DNA of 64,000 nucleotides from Pseudopithomyces maydicus (Eukaryota > Ascomycota > Dothideomycetes > Pleosporales > Didymosphaeriaceae), in the NCBI GenBank assembly GCA_026873275.1, contig JANTUC010000002.1:930001-994000 (forward strand), read 5' to 3'. Made by a program: the position numbers and the translations under genes. Numbering within the stretch: position 1 is the stretch's first letter; the number at the start of each line of letters is the position of its first letter. Positions 45,122-56,643 of the stretch are shown here, one piece after another. Under the pieces are notes generated by a model. The model made no database searches. It was not told the DNA's origin and was given only the letters and a program-made list of their open reading frames with translations.

Positions 45122-46053
45122 GGCGGGCTGTGCTGGTCTGGGATGCGGCGCGGGCGGGGTCAGAGGCGAAGGATGGGCGGCGACACAAGCGAAGTGTGCG
45201 CTGGGCTACGAAGAAGGGGGAGGTGGAGGTGGAGGAGCAGGCGCAGAAGCAGGCGCAGAAGTAGGAGAACGAGCGGCTGGGGGGATAGGCAGACAGAGTG
45301 GGCCGGCTGGGAGAAATATATGTAAGGTGGTCTCCCTAGGCGCGCGGCGAGGTGATTACTGCGATTGGGGACAGGGCCAGGAGACAATGACCCTGCAAGC
45401 GGAAGCAGGGCCGGCAGGATGCAGGGCAGATGTCAGAGGGGGAGAATGGAATGCAGACGCAGCAACTGTTGACGGGCTTCTGCGGTGCACGACACAAAAG
45501 ACGGTGATGCTGCCTGTCTCTGGTCGCGCTTCGCAGCACCATGGCGGGGTTCCTCTGAGCAGAGCCACCCGCCACGGCTGCTGAGTGGCTCTGGCTGCCG
45601 TCTAGGACGTCCGCTAGCGACAAAGCTCACCGCGAGCGCTATCTCGTCACCGCTTGCCCGTGGGGTCTGACACCGCGCCGGCACCCCCGAGCCACACACG
45701 CCACACGGCCTCGACACGATGCGATGGATGGTCTACGACTAGCATTATATTGCATGGCACCTACATTGCGGCCGCCATGTGACTGCATCGTCATTCGAAC
45801 ACGGGACCTTGTCGACACCCCCAGCTGAGCGAGGCGACACGGCCCCCATGAACAGCACCAGCAGCCTCTATCAAGCCATCCGGCCAACAAAGAACAAAGA
45901 ACAAAGAACAAAGAACAGCCAAGCTTCCCAAATGCGACACTGCGCCCAGGTATCTTCTTCCGTAAAACGCCAGACTGCGCATCCAAATCCCGCGCAGTGC
46001 TCCAGTCCAGTGCCCGCCTCCCAAACGCCCGTCCAATGCTGTGCTTTTGGTCA
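45122..46053. promoter_or_regulatory. MAP kinase promoter and spacer
   Basis: CT/GA-rich leader of the MAP kinase (45130-45330) followed by sequence without a gene. A heptamer (AACAAAG) is repeated three to four times at about 45889-45916. The 3' end of the protease-like gene follows. Confidence 0.5.
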
Positions 46054-48175
46054 TCATGATTCGTAAGAGAAACGCCGTCGCGACGTGTCTGTCGATCCCT
46101 CCAGAGGAGAAACGGGAGACAGGAGCGTGTCTTCGGCCTCCAGGAAGCTGCCGCCGCGCCGTGTGCGCCGCTGCATGGGCTGGAAAAACGTGTCGCCAGC
46201 CTCCAGACTCGCCCCATCCACATTTCTAGGCGTCAGAGGTGTCACGGGAGACACCGGCATCCTCCCATTCACCATGGCCACATCCAATCCTGTCAACGGT
46301 GCCGGTCTGCGTGGCGCTTCTTCTTGCACGGGCGACACTTCAACAGCCCCGTTGGGATCCACTCCGTTGTATCTCGCCTCCCGCACCATCATCGTCTCCT
46401 TCTCCGAAAGCTGGCGCCCGCCGGCTTCGTTGGGAGTGGGCATGTCCCCTTCCATTTCGAAAATTGGTCGCTCTGTATTTCCTGCTTCGACCAATCTCCC
46501 GAACATGGTAGGTGAATCTGCGTCTTTTCGATCTGGATCTGCGTATCTTGAGTCTGCTGGCAGCTCAGCCTTGGGGAATACGTTGGTCCCTACCCCGCTA
46601 TCTGCCATAGGGGATGTGGGAGGCTCGTCCCTGTCGCTTGGTGACTCTTTTGCCGCCGCAGATTGTGCAGCATAGTCTGCTTTCGCCTGCTCGTCTTTGT
46701 GCTTTTGCCGTCGTCGACGTCGGTACCACACCACAAATGCACACACGGCTGAAAGCACCAGAGCAAACCCAACACCAAGTGCAATGCCGATGATAGCCCC
46801 TGTCGAGAGACCGCTCTGTGAGACTTGTCCATCCTGCTCTCCAGTGTACTTGGGTGAAATTATGGGAACAATGTTTTTATCCTCTTCCAAAACCCAGTTG
46901 CACGCAGAGATGGAGAAATTCTGTCGCTCCCAATCCACGGTCAGGTAGGATTCTTGCAGAAAGGTCCGTCCCAGGACGAACTGATTCTCTCTCGTGGCAC
47001 GCCTGATTGGAAAATAATTTGTAATATTCGTCAACCCTTTGTAAGGGGGACTGGCTTGCAGGTCGAATGCACTGTAAGGAAGTGTAATGTTAACCGTGGC
47101 GTTGGTAGAATATTTCTGTCCAAGCAGGAAGGTCACGGACGGGTTCTCGGCTTGAAGTCTGTCGTGGAGCTGATCGTCGACGAGATAGAGGCCCGTGAGG
47201 TTGTCGTACTGCAGGCCAAAGGCACTCTCGAAGGCCTCGCATACTTCGACAGGCAGCCAAAGCTCGGCGACGGTGGAATCGATGTACATGGAAAAGGAGT
47301 CTCGATTGAGGAGACTGATGTCAGACTTGGTGGCGGTGGTTGCTGTGATGTCCACGATGCCTACAACTATGTCCCTCTCGTTGTCCGGCGCAAATGCCCA
47401 GGTCAGGTCGTTCTCTATGAAGCGCGAAGCGTCGTATCCACCAAGCGTCAGGCTTCCCAGGACAGAGTCTCCGTCTGGCAGGGTTAACACACAGCATCGA
47501 CTGACGAGGACGAGAGTACGTACGGTATTGTGCGCCGGCGGTGTAGCCAAACGATACGCTGGGGATTAGATTACGCTCGAAAAGTAGTGACATGTAGCTC
47601 GGCGAGGGGTCGGTGAAGTTTGTAAAGTTGGTAGGCTTTGGATTGACGCCAAAGTGGCCCAGCCAGAAGTCGCTGGAGATGAGGGTGCCGACGGTGGTGT
47701 TCTCCAGCGTCGGGCCCTCTTCGCCAGGCAGTCCCAGCCCCACCGTGTCCCATCCGTACTGGCCGTTGCCCGACAGATCCAGGTTCTTCTCGATCCAGAG
47801 CTGGTAGAAGCCGTTGGGGTCCCAGGTGGTGGACTTGTTGGAGTCGAAGGTCCAGCCGCGCGAGTTGTAGCAGTCGGAATCCTGCACGGTGGTGTTTGTG
47901 GAGGACTGCAGCTGCATGCAGGCGCGCTTCGCTATGGTCCACGTCTGCTGGCTGGCGGTGGAGACGAAGACGCGGGCGACCTGGTAGGGGGTGCCGATGC
48001 GCAGGCTGAAGGTGTTCCATTTGCCGTCGATGCCCTCCCAGTTCTGGTCGGGGGCAACAGAAACGGGGGCGGGCAGCTGGGTGTCATCGGCAAGACATGG
48101 CACGCAGAGGGCGACGAGGACGGCGACGAGCAGAAGGCACAGCTGGACGGCCATGCCGCTGGCTAAGCGGCGCAT
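46054..48175 (-). CDS. pepsin-like (A1) membrane protein, one active-site Asp missing
   Basis: A pepsin-family fold with a single membrane anchor and long cytoplasmic tail, a type known on fungal plasma membranes. The N-terminus (MRRLASGMAVQLCLLLVA) is a signal peptide; an in-frame Met at 48217 would lengthen it. One intron near 47471-47515 joins the two lobes. In lobe 1 the catalytic D-T-G-S is replaced by S-T-A-S (V-F-V-S-T-A-S-Q-Q-T-W). Lobe 2 keeps an Asp in Y-I-D-S-T-V-A-E-L-W-L-P. Other family features are G-S-L-T-L-G-G-Y-D and F-V-L-G-R-T-F-L-Q-E-S-Y. A TM segment (G-A-I-I-G-I-A-L-G-V-G-F-A-L-V) precedes a stop-transfer R-R-R-R-R and a Pro/Asp/Glu tail of about 180 residues. Without the first Asp it is probably not a protease. 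Confidence 0.85.
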
Positions 48176-49757
48176 GACGGCGACTCGGAAACGGAAGCCA
48201 CTCAGCCACGAGAGCAATGGCGAGCATCACCACTGCGCATTGCGCTCAGGCAGAGGCTCGACGGTGGAGGGCGAGGGAGGAGAGCAGGACAGCGCGCGCC
48301 GGTGCAGAGCAGCGCAGTGCAGCCAGCCCCGGCAGGAGGAGCCAGCCGCTGGTGTTGACCCAGATTGCGACAAGGATGTCGAATTGCGCAGCCGAGCCTC
48401 TAGCCACGGGCCCAGCGGATCGCCAGTCTGGAGCGGCGTCGTGTGCTCGGTGCGGTCCAGGTGCGGACCCACGGGCGACGTTTGGTCTGCCCGTCGTCCA
48501 AGCCTGGTTGAAGATGCTGTTGGGCGCTGCGTGTTGCGGCCGAAAGAGCGCGCGCTCCGAGTCTCAGCTGCTGCCACCGCCCTTGGTGCTGCCACGGTTG
48601 TCTCATCGCGACGACGACGACGACGACGACGACGCTGCTGCCGTGACTTTCACCCGGCACTTTTCCCGCATATATGAGAGCATGTTTCCAGGCGCGGCGT
48701 TGCATGTACTCGAGCCTGTTCGCCACCCGCATGCGCCATCACCCTGTGCATGTCTACCTACTTCCCGTCGTCACATGCACCGGCAGCACCGCTCCACGAA
48801 GCAGCGCTCCACGGCTTTGCCGTAGCCACCGACAACCGCTAGACTGCCATTTCACATTTCACGCCCTCCGCGTCAGCTCCGGCGCTCGACGGCTGGCTGT
48901 GGACGAGGGGGTCAGCCGCGGCCCTATTGCTTGGAACCCCTCACGGTTGGCTGCCTGCCGAGCTGCAGGGGCATCGCATCGACTCCTCGACTCTACCTAG
49001 GGCCGCAAATCCACATTGCCGGAGTCAACCCTCCTACCCTCGGGACTTGGCCGAGCAGGGGCCGCAAACCTTTGCACCTCGCTCGACGCATGAATCGCAA
49101 TCTCGATCCACAGTGCCAGTGGGCCAACGGTCAAGAGAGGATACCCGGCCCAGCGCCATCAAAGCTCTTCGGAGACTTGTGGCTTGAGCAAGCTTCTGCC
49201 CCCGTCTTCTTGCATGCCTGCAGAGTTTGAGACCAAGGCTATGGACAGATGCCTCGAAGTGGGTTAGTATTGCGAGCTGGGACAACGAGCCAACCGCACG
49301 CCGGCACGCTTCACAGGTCCCGTGACGGCGTGCTCCCTAGACCGTGCTGGACCTTCAACAATCTGTTGCAACGTCATGCCTCTCGTCGACTTATCTGTAC
49401 CATGAAGAGTGCCTTGCGGCGCGACGTGTTATTGAGTGCTGTGGGAATTTCTCGTTCCCTCGCGACATACCTCGGCCGACTTTGGCAGTTCAGATCCACG
49501 CCGTCTTCTGCCAAAGACAACCTGCTGTTGATCTGGCAAAACAACGGGGCAGCAACAGTAAACACTACCGTGTGTGTACAGTGCAACAAGGCCCGAGAGT
49601 CGCGCCGCGGGTCGATAGGCGAGGTGCTAGTGGGAGCAGCCATAGCCATAGCCATCCCGCTCCCTGGAGTTCCCCTTTCGTCCTCTCTCGCTTGCTTGGG
49701 ATGTCTTTCGCTTTCAGTACGCTCGTTATCGCACCATAGAGCGCCAGTTGTGGAGAC
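48176..49757. promoter_or_regulatory. divergent region with (CGA)n microsatellite
   Basis: 1.6 kb between two divergent genes. A perfect CGA/GAC trinucleotide run of about nine units lies at 48608-48635. Frames on both strands stay open from GC bias but carry no family features. Confidence 0.5.
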
Positions 49758-52700
49758 ATGTTTGGTGTCTGGGGGCTGATCCTCTTGTGGATCTCATCGC
49801 GTGCAACAGCTGCTGCTTACCGCCCGCACGGTACTGGTAGGATTCGATTTACGTCCCCGCCCGTATTCCTTCGTGCTAACCAAAGCCAAGCACCGTATTC
49901 AAACACCACACTGCAGGCCTCCATATCGCCTCCATATCCAGTCGTTTCTTCCAAATCATCAGATCTCTCCACGCCTTTGCTGGTCACGTCGGAGAGGACA
50001 GAGCATTCCCCTTCAGCGGTGTTCTCCTCGGCCTCACCATCGTTGCCTTCATCTAATAGTGGCGATTTCACCCGCTCACCATCTTCGGAAACTCATGCTG
50101 AGTACCTTTCAAAACCACCTACTTCGCCATCACCCCGTTCAAACGCTACACACCACTCAACTCCCGGGGTGTCTTTGACCAGTGAATCGTCCGTGCTTAC
50201 ACCTGCGCCGACCAAGCTCAATGCTACAAACAGTCCAGCGCATAAATCTTCTCCCAATGGCATTTCTGTATCCCTCCCAACAGGATATCAGGCGCCCTTT
50301 CCTGCCAATGAATCTGGTCTGTTCACCATAACCAAGGGTTATGGCTCCCCAAAGCCCACAGGGATCGTTTCTTCTTCATGGTCATCAAACACTTCCAGCG
50401 AGACCAAGAACTCTACGAGTCTGAACAATTTATGTACCGTGAATGTGCCGAACGCGAACATGGAGTGGTGGTACGCAGCAACCTACTATTCTGCTGTGGG
50501 AACTTTCAAGAGATTCATTCCAAACATCACCGGTCAGCATGGGCCCTACCTGACTATGATTCCTGATACACAGAATACACCCTTTGATGTCGCCAGTGCC
50601 ATCACAAGTGACTCGGCGTGGACCGAGCATGTAACCTACGACTCGGAATATGACATGACTTGGACCGACTACATTCCCTACACAGTGACCCCATCAGCTG
50701 CTACTACATCCATCGTTGAGCGAGATTATGTACCTTCTCTACCAGCGGGTAACTTTTTCCCGAGTCGGACATCATGACTTATTTACAACCTTCTTCCATC
50801 GATGCATCAGTACGTATTGCCACTGCCGCAAATTCCACCTCTGCCATGTGAGTACCCGTCAAATTCCATTCATTTTATTTTCTCCACGCTTGTTTCCTGG
50901 CATGCTTGAGTTACCTGGAACTAATGGCTGCAGGACGTCTGCAACGCCGTTTGTATACTTTTCAGCCTACGAGGTCGAATTCAAGACGAACGGCACTACT
51001 TCGACGAAGACAATCAATCTAACTCAGCCAACTGCTATCGAGTATGCCATTGACGGTATCGAAAACTCAGCATCAGCCTCTGGAACAGTTCCTGCGGACT
51101 TGATGCGAGATATTCCACAGTCCACATGTGTTCCAGGAACGATACAGGGTTCGGTGATTGTCTTGGTTGTGGTAGATTTGACATATGTCTATCTGCCTCA
51201 TGTAAACCCGTTCATCATCCACATTGAATCTTCTGTTCTAGGATGGGGAGACGATCAACCTATCATCGTAGCGCAGATGCCCTCGACCGGGCCGGGTCGG
51301 TTGATGACCATGAACCCCGGTTCTGAACCGACCCAGGGCAGCGGGCAGAATACTGAGCCTGGAAATGGACCAGTACCGCAGAGCTCCCCCGTCTCGCCAC
51401 CAATTTCAACTCCAAGAGCTGACGGTGGTGCATCGGAAAGTCCCCCACCAGCCAAGAACGCGCCTCCCAGGGAAACTATTGGGAGTATTGGCACCAATCC
51501 AGTCATCGTTGGGCCTTCATCTGTTGTTATAGTCGGCTCACAAACAATTCGTCCAGGCACACCGGCCACGGTAATCGATGGTACTTCGATCTCAGTTGCA
51601 CCTTCCGCCACAGCGATCGTCGTCAACGGACACACATCTACTCTCCCTATCGTGGCCCGTCCTGGTTCTTCCACGCAGGTCATTGGTGCAATCGGCGGCA
51701 GCCCCATCATTGTCGGTCCATCATCCGTTGTAATGATCGGATCAGAGACTTTACGGCCTGGTGGTGGTGCAGTACTGGTAAACGGAAACCCTGTTTCCCT
51801 TGTGTCGTCCGGAAATGCCGTCATTGTGGGAAGTACAATATCGAACGGCCTCATCGTGGGAACCAAGACATCTTTCCTACCAAATGTGATATTTCCTGCA
51901 GAACCTACCCACGCTCAGGTCGGAGCGCCTCCTATCCTTACCATCGGTTCCTCCACTTTGACAGCCAATGCTGCCACCCAATTCTTCATTGCGCCAGGCC
52001 AGACGCTGACTCCAGGCGGTACGGCGACCGTAGGCGGTCAATTGGTGAGCCTAGGGCCATCAGCTTCATTTGTCGTCGTTGCTGGATCTACCCAGATATT
52101 ACCGGATGTTGCTCCAGCACAGCCTACATCACAGCCTGAGATAACCATCGGAGGCTCTACCATTACGGCGCTTCCCAATAGCAATGTACGCGATTTCGGT
52201 CAGCCTGGGGATGGAGCTTCCGGTCCGAGTTTTGTTGTCTCTGGGCAAACCCTAGCACCAGGTCACCAAATAACCGTCGATGGCAATACGATCTCACTGG
52301 CGCCTGCAGGATCATTTGTAGTAGTCAACGGGGTCACGTCCACCGTTGCGAACGCTGAAGCCTCTCGTACTACTCCACCACCGATTATACTCGGTGGTAG
52401 CGTTATAAACGCCATTCCAGGAACAGGCACCACTTTCGCGTTCGGTTCTCAGCTTCTCACACCAGGCGGCGTCATTACCGTAAATGGAACTACGATCTCT
52501 CTTGCACCCTCAGCCAACGCAGTGATCATTAACGGCGTCACTTCTACATTCGAGAATGCAGCAGCGGCGCGCATTACACCCCCACCAATCACCGTTGGTG
52601 GTAGTGTATTTTCCGCTCTCGCCGGCCCGGGAGCATCTTACAATATCGATGGCCAACTTCTCACCGCTGGCGGCCGCATTATCGTTGACGGGACGACCAT

Positions 52701-53172
52701 ATCTCTTGCCCCTGGCGCCACGGCTCTCGTCGTCAACGGTGTTACCACAACCTTAGATCCACAAGCCATGATGGCAATGGTAACAAATCCCCCGATTCTG
52801 ACCATTGGCACACATACCTACACTGCTGCCCCCGGCGGCGGAACTTCTTTCGTAATTGACGGGCAGACCTTGACCTTGGGCGGCACGATCGTCGTGGATG
52901 GAACGACGATCAGTCTTGCTCCTGGAGCGACCAAGCTCGTGTATGGGAGTGCAGGCCGTAGCACGACGTCTGCGCTGTTCCCCGCCACGACCACACGAGG
53001 GGCACGTACCACAGACGCAGCGGCGGCGTCTGCGAGTGCGGGATCGACTGGCCAGAACGGGGAGGCGGCTCCGACCACGAGCGCACAAGGTGTTGCGCAT
53101 TCCTTGTTACTTTCACACTCAGCCTGGGTTATGTCCCTTTTGGTCTGCCTTGTCAGCGTGCTACTTCCTTGA
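49758..53172 (+). CDS. GPI-anchored surface protein with tandem beta-type repeats
   Basis: Exons 49758-50748, 50811-50847 and 50934-53172 join to 1088 residues. Layout: a signal peptide (M-F-G-V-W-G-L-I-L-L-W-I-S-S), a Ser/Thr/Pro-rich stalk to about residue 220, a globular part with a Tyr/Trp-rich segment (N-M-E-W-W-Y-A-A-T-Y-Y), and a Pro/Gly linker. Seven repeats of about 55-75 residues follow, each with a hydrophobic I-x-I-G-G-S start, Q-T-L-T-P-G-G, a V-D-G-T-T-I-S-L-A-P core and V-V-V-N-G-V-T-S-T. A Ser/Thr/Ala-rich spacer and a hydrophobic C-terminus (V-M-S-L-L-V-C-L-V-S-V-L-L-P) indicate a GPI signal. It is presumably a cell-wall or adhesion protein; the ligand is unknown. The 37-base middle exon keeps the frame. 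Confidence 0.85.
51475..52960 (+). repeat. seven diverged protein repeats (about 55-75 codons)
   Basis: Repeat cores read I-S-V-A-P-S-A-T-A, V-S-L-V-S-S-G-N-A, V-S-L-G-P-S-A-S-F, I-S-L-A-P-A-G-S-F, I-S-L-A-P-S-A-N-A, I-S-L-A-P-G-A-T-A and I-S-L-A-P-G-A-T-K. Similarity is highest among the last four, suggesting growth from the 3' side. Confidence 0.8.
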
Positions 53173-53780
53173 GAAGAATTTACGGCGCGTGTTCAGTTTC
53201 GCATTGCATTGTTTTAATACTAGTTTCTGTATCTAATGATTTACGACGGACGGAACAGCATTTGGGGGTTAAACAAAAAAGGAAAAGCGGCGCTTGATCA
53301 AGCTCAAAGGGAGATATTTGCATTGGGCGGGATGTTACAAAATAACACTGCGCGAACCGCGACGGTGTAATTAATATACCCAACGGTCAGGTACGAAGTA
53401 GGTCCTGGTGCAACGCGCCACCTTGAGACGATATAGACTCTACATGTCTTGGCCGACTTTGTACCTGCACATTGGGATATGGAGCGTAAACATATTTGCG
53501 CATGGTTATGTGTAACCGGCGTACTAAATACATTGTAGGATTTTGCTGTAAATAGTATGCATGGGCCTCATCCTTCTCGAGCAAAATGTATCGTATCTGT
53601 TTAGAATGCGGGACGCATAATTATAAAGCTTATCTACTATACACCCCAACTTTATTTCTATGGTATCAAGGCAGCATATCGACACGTCATGCGATCAATC
53701 GTAACTCTTCCCAAAACAGCAACTCTTATACGAATCCATGTCCCTTCCCCTTGATTCACGGCCAGGCGTAGGAGCCGCCG
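53173..53780. other. convergent spacer
   Basis: 600 bases of AT-rich 3' flanks. No gene is supported. Confidence 0.5.
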
Positions 53781-54344
53781 CTAGCCTTTGAACCCATTCC
53801 ACATCGTCTTACCAAACTCCTTCCTCGGTACACGCTGACGAAAGTACCCAGACGGCATTGCTTGAGCGCTGGCACGAGCGCTTCTACGCTCCGATGTAGG
53901 CGTCTCCGATTGGGGAGTTGTCTTCCGTGGTTGCCTCCGGGCTCGGACCGGCAAGCTGGGTTTTGATCGCTTGTTCACGCTACCGAGGGCGTCGCTGGGG
54001 TCGAATTCGGATTCTCCTACGGGGCCCAGAGACGTTACATGGTCGACGTCGAGCATGGCGGACATGATACTACCCGAGTCCTCGGCTGCGGACGCGTCTT
54101 CGTCTTCAATTTTGTCCTCGTCTTCGTCTCCATCTCCGTCTCCATCTCCGTCTCCATCTTCGTCTTCGCTTTCGTCATTATCCGCATTGTTGTTATAGTC
54201 GTCCTCGTCGCTATCCAGAACAACAAGAGTGGATCTATATTTTTTGGAATGAGATGCTCTCTTCTCTGCTTGTCTTTTGGATCGTCTTCTTTCACCACTC
54301 CGTTCCACGGGTTGGTCTTGTCCGTCAAAGGCATTGCTGTACAT
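53781..54344 (-). CDS. acidic low-complexity protein or 3' exon
   Basis: The open frame ends at the TAG 53781. The coding stretch carries R-R-R-S-K-R, then an Asp/Glu run built of repeated D-G-D and D-E-D units (about residues 45-85), and a basic, Ser/Pro-rich C-terminus ending in W-N-G-F-K-G. Charge pattern suggests a nuclear or nucleolar protein. The first Met (54344) overlaps a possible splice acceptor (atgtacag), so this may be the last exon of the gene upstream at 54754-56643. I could not find a phase-consistent junction, so I keep them separate. No family recognised. Confidence 0.5.
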   Translation of the reverse strand: MYSNAFDGQDQPVERSGERRRSKRQAEKRASHSKKYRSTLVVLDSDEDDYNNNADNDESEDEDGDGDGDGDGDEDEDKIEDEDASAAEDSGSIMSAMLDVDHVTSLGPVGESEFDPSDALGSVNKRSKPSLPVRARRQPRKTTPQSETPTSERRSARASAQAMPSGYFRQRVPRKEFGKTMWNGFKG

Positions 54345-54753
54345 TTGTTAATTTCATGCAATGGCCAAGCCAAGAGATGCGAACTGACTCGAGATCCACG
54401 GAACATATCCCCGCCGAATTTCTGTCTTGGGTACGTCTTGCCGCAGATGTTGTGTTACCTGAGCTCTTCGTGGATTGAGAACCTGCATATCTGGTAAGAC
54501 AACTCATCAGGACACAACTCAAGAACTTGATATGTGAATATCCCGTGTGTGGTTAATGTTCCACAGTGAAAAGTCTCAAGGAGACATGCCATGTTATTCA
54601 TCATTCGTAAAATCTCGTGTCTAGGTATATTTGGTATAAGTCGTGATTTCTGTGACGGCGCATGACACATGAAAGCGGACCCGAATCCCAAAGAATTTAC
54701 AGAAACAGTGCTAGGACTGTACAGAACGGAAGACAGCTAAAGCTATGAATCGC
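54345..54753. other. gap between two minus-strand frames, possible exon
   Basis: A segment at about 54380-54480 reads as a plausible short exon (G-S-Q-S-T-K-S-S-G-N-T-T-S-A-A-R-R) flanked by GT and AG signals. It might connect the Cys6 protein to the acidic frame, but its phase fits neither side cleanly. Confidence 0.3.
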
Positions 54754-56643
54754 CTACCACCTACCATTGATCTTGTTATTCTGTTTGAACTTCTTCGTGA
54801 TGTTTCCGGGTAATCCTTCAAAAGAGCGCTTGCCTATCGTCTTGTTCGACCCACCTAACATCTCTTGAAACTTGTATTTGCAATCGCGTTCCGCCGCCAT
54901 GCAACTTTGGTCCTGTGATGAATTGGGAAGATGGTTATGGACCGAACACCATCGCTCCAGTACCTTGCCTTTACCACCTCTAGCGTGGGAACCACCGGCT
55001 GAGACAATTCCATAGAGGAACTTGCTGAGAGGTTCTAGATCTGTGATCGTTTTGTCGTTGACCATGCCATCGCAATCGACTTCACTTACGGAATCCCACT
55101 CATGGAAAAACAATATGGCCATCCACCGGCACAATGGCGAATTGATAGGTAGGTGCTCAAACGCCCTCGTGGCACATCTCTTGATGGATGGAAGTTTGTC
55201 TGGTTCCTGGAAATTGGTGACTTGAAATTGAAGGAGCGTAGCGAACTCTAACGCGGGATCCTTCTTGGCACGGGCTATGATGTACAAATCTACAAGGTTG
55301 GCGTAGTATAGTTGTAGCTGCATATATCCGTGTGAAAACGCACGCATGGTTTGTTGATGCGTCCACGCCAGGTACATTGTCCACAAATGATTGTGACGAG
55401 CTTCTTTGAAGCCCAACTGCTGACACAAATCGTACATATCAGACTCACTCTTCAGCTGGGTGATTGCATGATCGTGTGCATCCGGTAAAGTACTCCGAGA
55501 CATCCTAGCTGCAAGGCTGAGCTTGCGTGACGGTGGTGATGTTGCACGAGTAGCATCGTTGGAAGGATCTGCGGAATGGTCTCTTCCAGAATGTGGTGAT
55601 AGAGTATTTGCTGCGGATGTGGGTTCTGAATTTTCTCTAAACGCTGGACTATCACACTCAACATCCCTTAGACGACAATGTTGGCATCCTTTTCCCAAAT
55701 CAAGCTGGATCGTGGAGTGGCTGTTCGAGATGAAGGCTGGCCGATACACCCTGCACTTGAATCCGTTCTTTTTACAGTTGGTGCATGGATCACTAAGGGT
55801 CTGCCCCCAACGGCCGTGCTGAATAGCGCGAGCATGTGCAATGCTGACTCTTCGACGAAGAGGAAGAAGGTCCCATGACAAGTTCTGATCCATGGGAGCA
55901 TCGAACTCCATGCTCTGGGGATACTCGATCATATATTCGGCAAAGTCCTGGATATGGTTCTCAATATCTTGGTTTGCCCTTTTCCCTGTGGGCACATAGG
56001 GAAGTCTAACTCTTGCCCAGGGATACTGTTTTTGAATATTGCTCCCTAAGGAGCTCGGGAGATCTTTTTCGAGATGGAAGATAGCACTCTTCACTCCATG
56101 AGGTTTTTCGAATGGTTGCTCACCACCCCCGTAACGTTTGGCTGATATGTTGGACCCAGATTCCTGCACCGAAACATCGGGAAATCTCTCTTCTAGATCG
56201 TCACGGTGCTCCTGGTCTAAATCGTTCTTGTTGACGGTAAAGATTACATTCCGGACGTAAGATGGGATAACATGTGCTCGGACCTCGTCCCATGGTACTG
56301 GTTCTTCGTCAAAAGCTTCGTCGATAAGATGGGCCGGGCTGGCAGCGGATGTTTCCTCTTCAAGAGCGGGATCTTCTTGAAGATCCGTCTGGATTTGATG
56401 GTTCAGAACGATGTCACGAAGTTGAGCGCCAACGTTGGCACAATCGCTGACGAGGTTCATTCCATCGACAGGAAAGTCGCCGAGGTGGCGGTCGCCGGCA
56501 TAGGCCATCAACTGGAGGGGAGATCGTAATTTGATCTTGTCGTCTTCTGTCTCCTCCTCAGGCACCATGTCTCTGAGGCTGTGGAGTAGCTTCATTTCTG
56601 ATCTGGTGACCAGAAATTGGTAGGTGGGTATCTCGTAGGCCAT
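54754..56643 (-). CDS. unknown protein with internal Cys6 (Zn2Cys6-like) motif
   Basis: 629 residues in one open exon; the 3' end may continue through an intron (GTAGGT at the end). Cysteines 287, 290, 297, 320, 323 and 330 give C-x2-C-x6-C-x22-C-x2-C-x6-C. This is the spacing of a fungal Zn(II)2Cys6 cluster except that the middle loop is 22 residues instead of about 5-12, and the motif sits in the middle of the protein instead of near the N-terminus. Basic residues follow the second Cys (K-K-N-G-F-K). The N-terminal 250 residues are acidic with no known domain. About residues 390-560 are Trp/Leu-rich and helical (W-T-M-Y-L-A-W-T-H-Q-Q-T). It could be a DNA-binding regulator or a structural zinc protein. 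Confidence 0.7.
   Translation of the reverse strand: MAYEIPTYQFLVTRSEMKLLHSLRDMVPEEETEDDKIKLRSPLQLMAYAGDRHLGDFPVDGMNLVSDCANVGAQLRDIVLNHQIQTDLQEDPALEEETSAASPAHLIDEAFDEEPVPWDEVRAHVIPSYVRNVIFTVNKNDLDQEHRDDLEERFPDVSVQESGSNISAKRYGGGEQPFEKPHGVKSAIFHLEKDLPSSLGSNIQKQYPWARVRLPYVPTGKRANQDIENHIQDFAEYMIEYPQSMEFDAPMDQNLSWDLLPLRRRVSIAHARAIQHGRWGQTLSDPCTNCKKNGFKCRVYRPAFISNSHSTIQLDLGKGCQHCRLRDVECDSPAFRENSEPTSAANTLSPHSGRDHSADPSNDATRATSPPSRKLSLAARMSRSTLPDAHDHAITQLKSESDMYDLCQQLGFKEARHNHLWTMYLAWTHQQTMRAFSHGYMQLQLYYANLVDLYIIARAKKDPALEFATLLQFQVTNFQEPDKLPSIKRCATRAFEHLPINSPLCRWMAILFFHEWDSVSEVDCDGMVNDKTITDLEPLSKFLYGIVSAGGSHARGGKGKVLERWCSVHNHLPNSSQDQSCMAAERDCKYKFQEMLGGSNKTIGKRSFEGLPGNITKKFKQNNKINGRW

Noticed and set aside
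48217..49779. Long plus-strand frames upstream of the GPI protein gene
   Set aside because: No start context, family motif or splice support; the region is a GC-rich divergent spacer.
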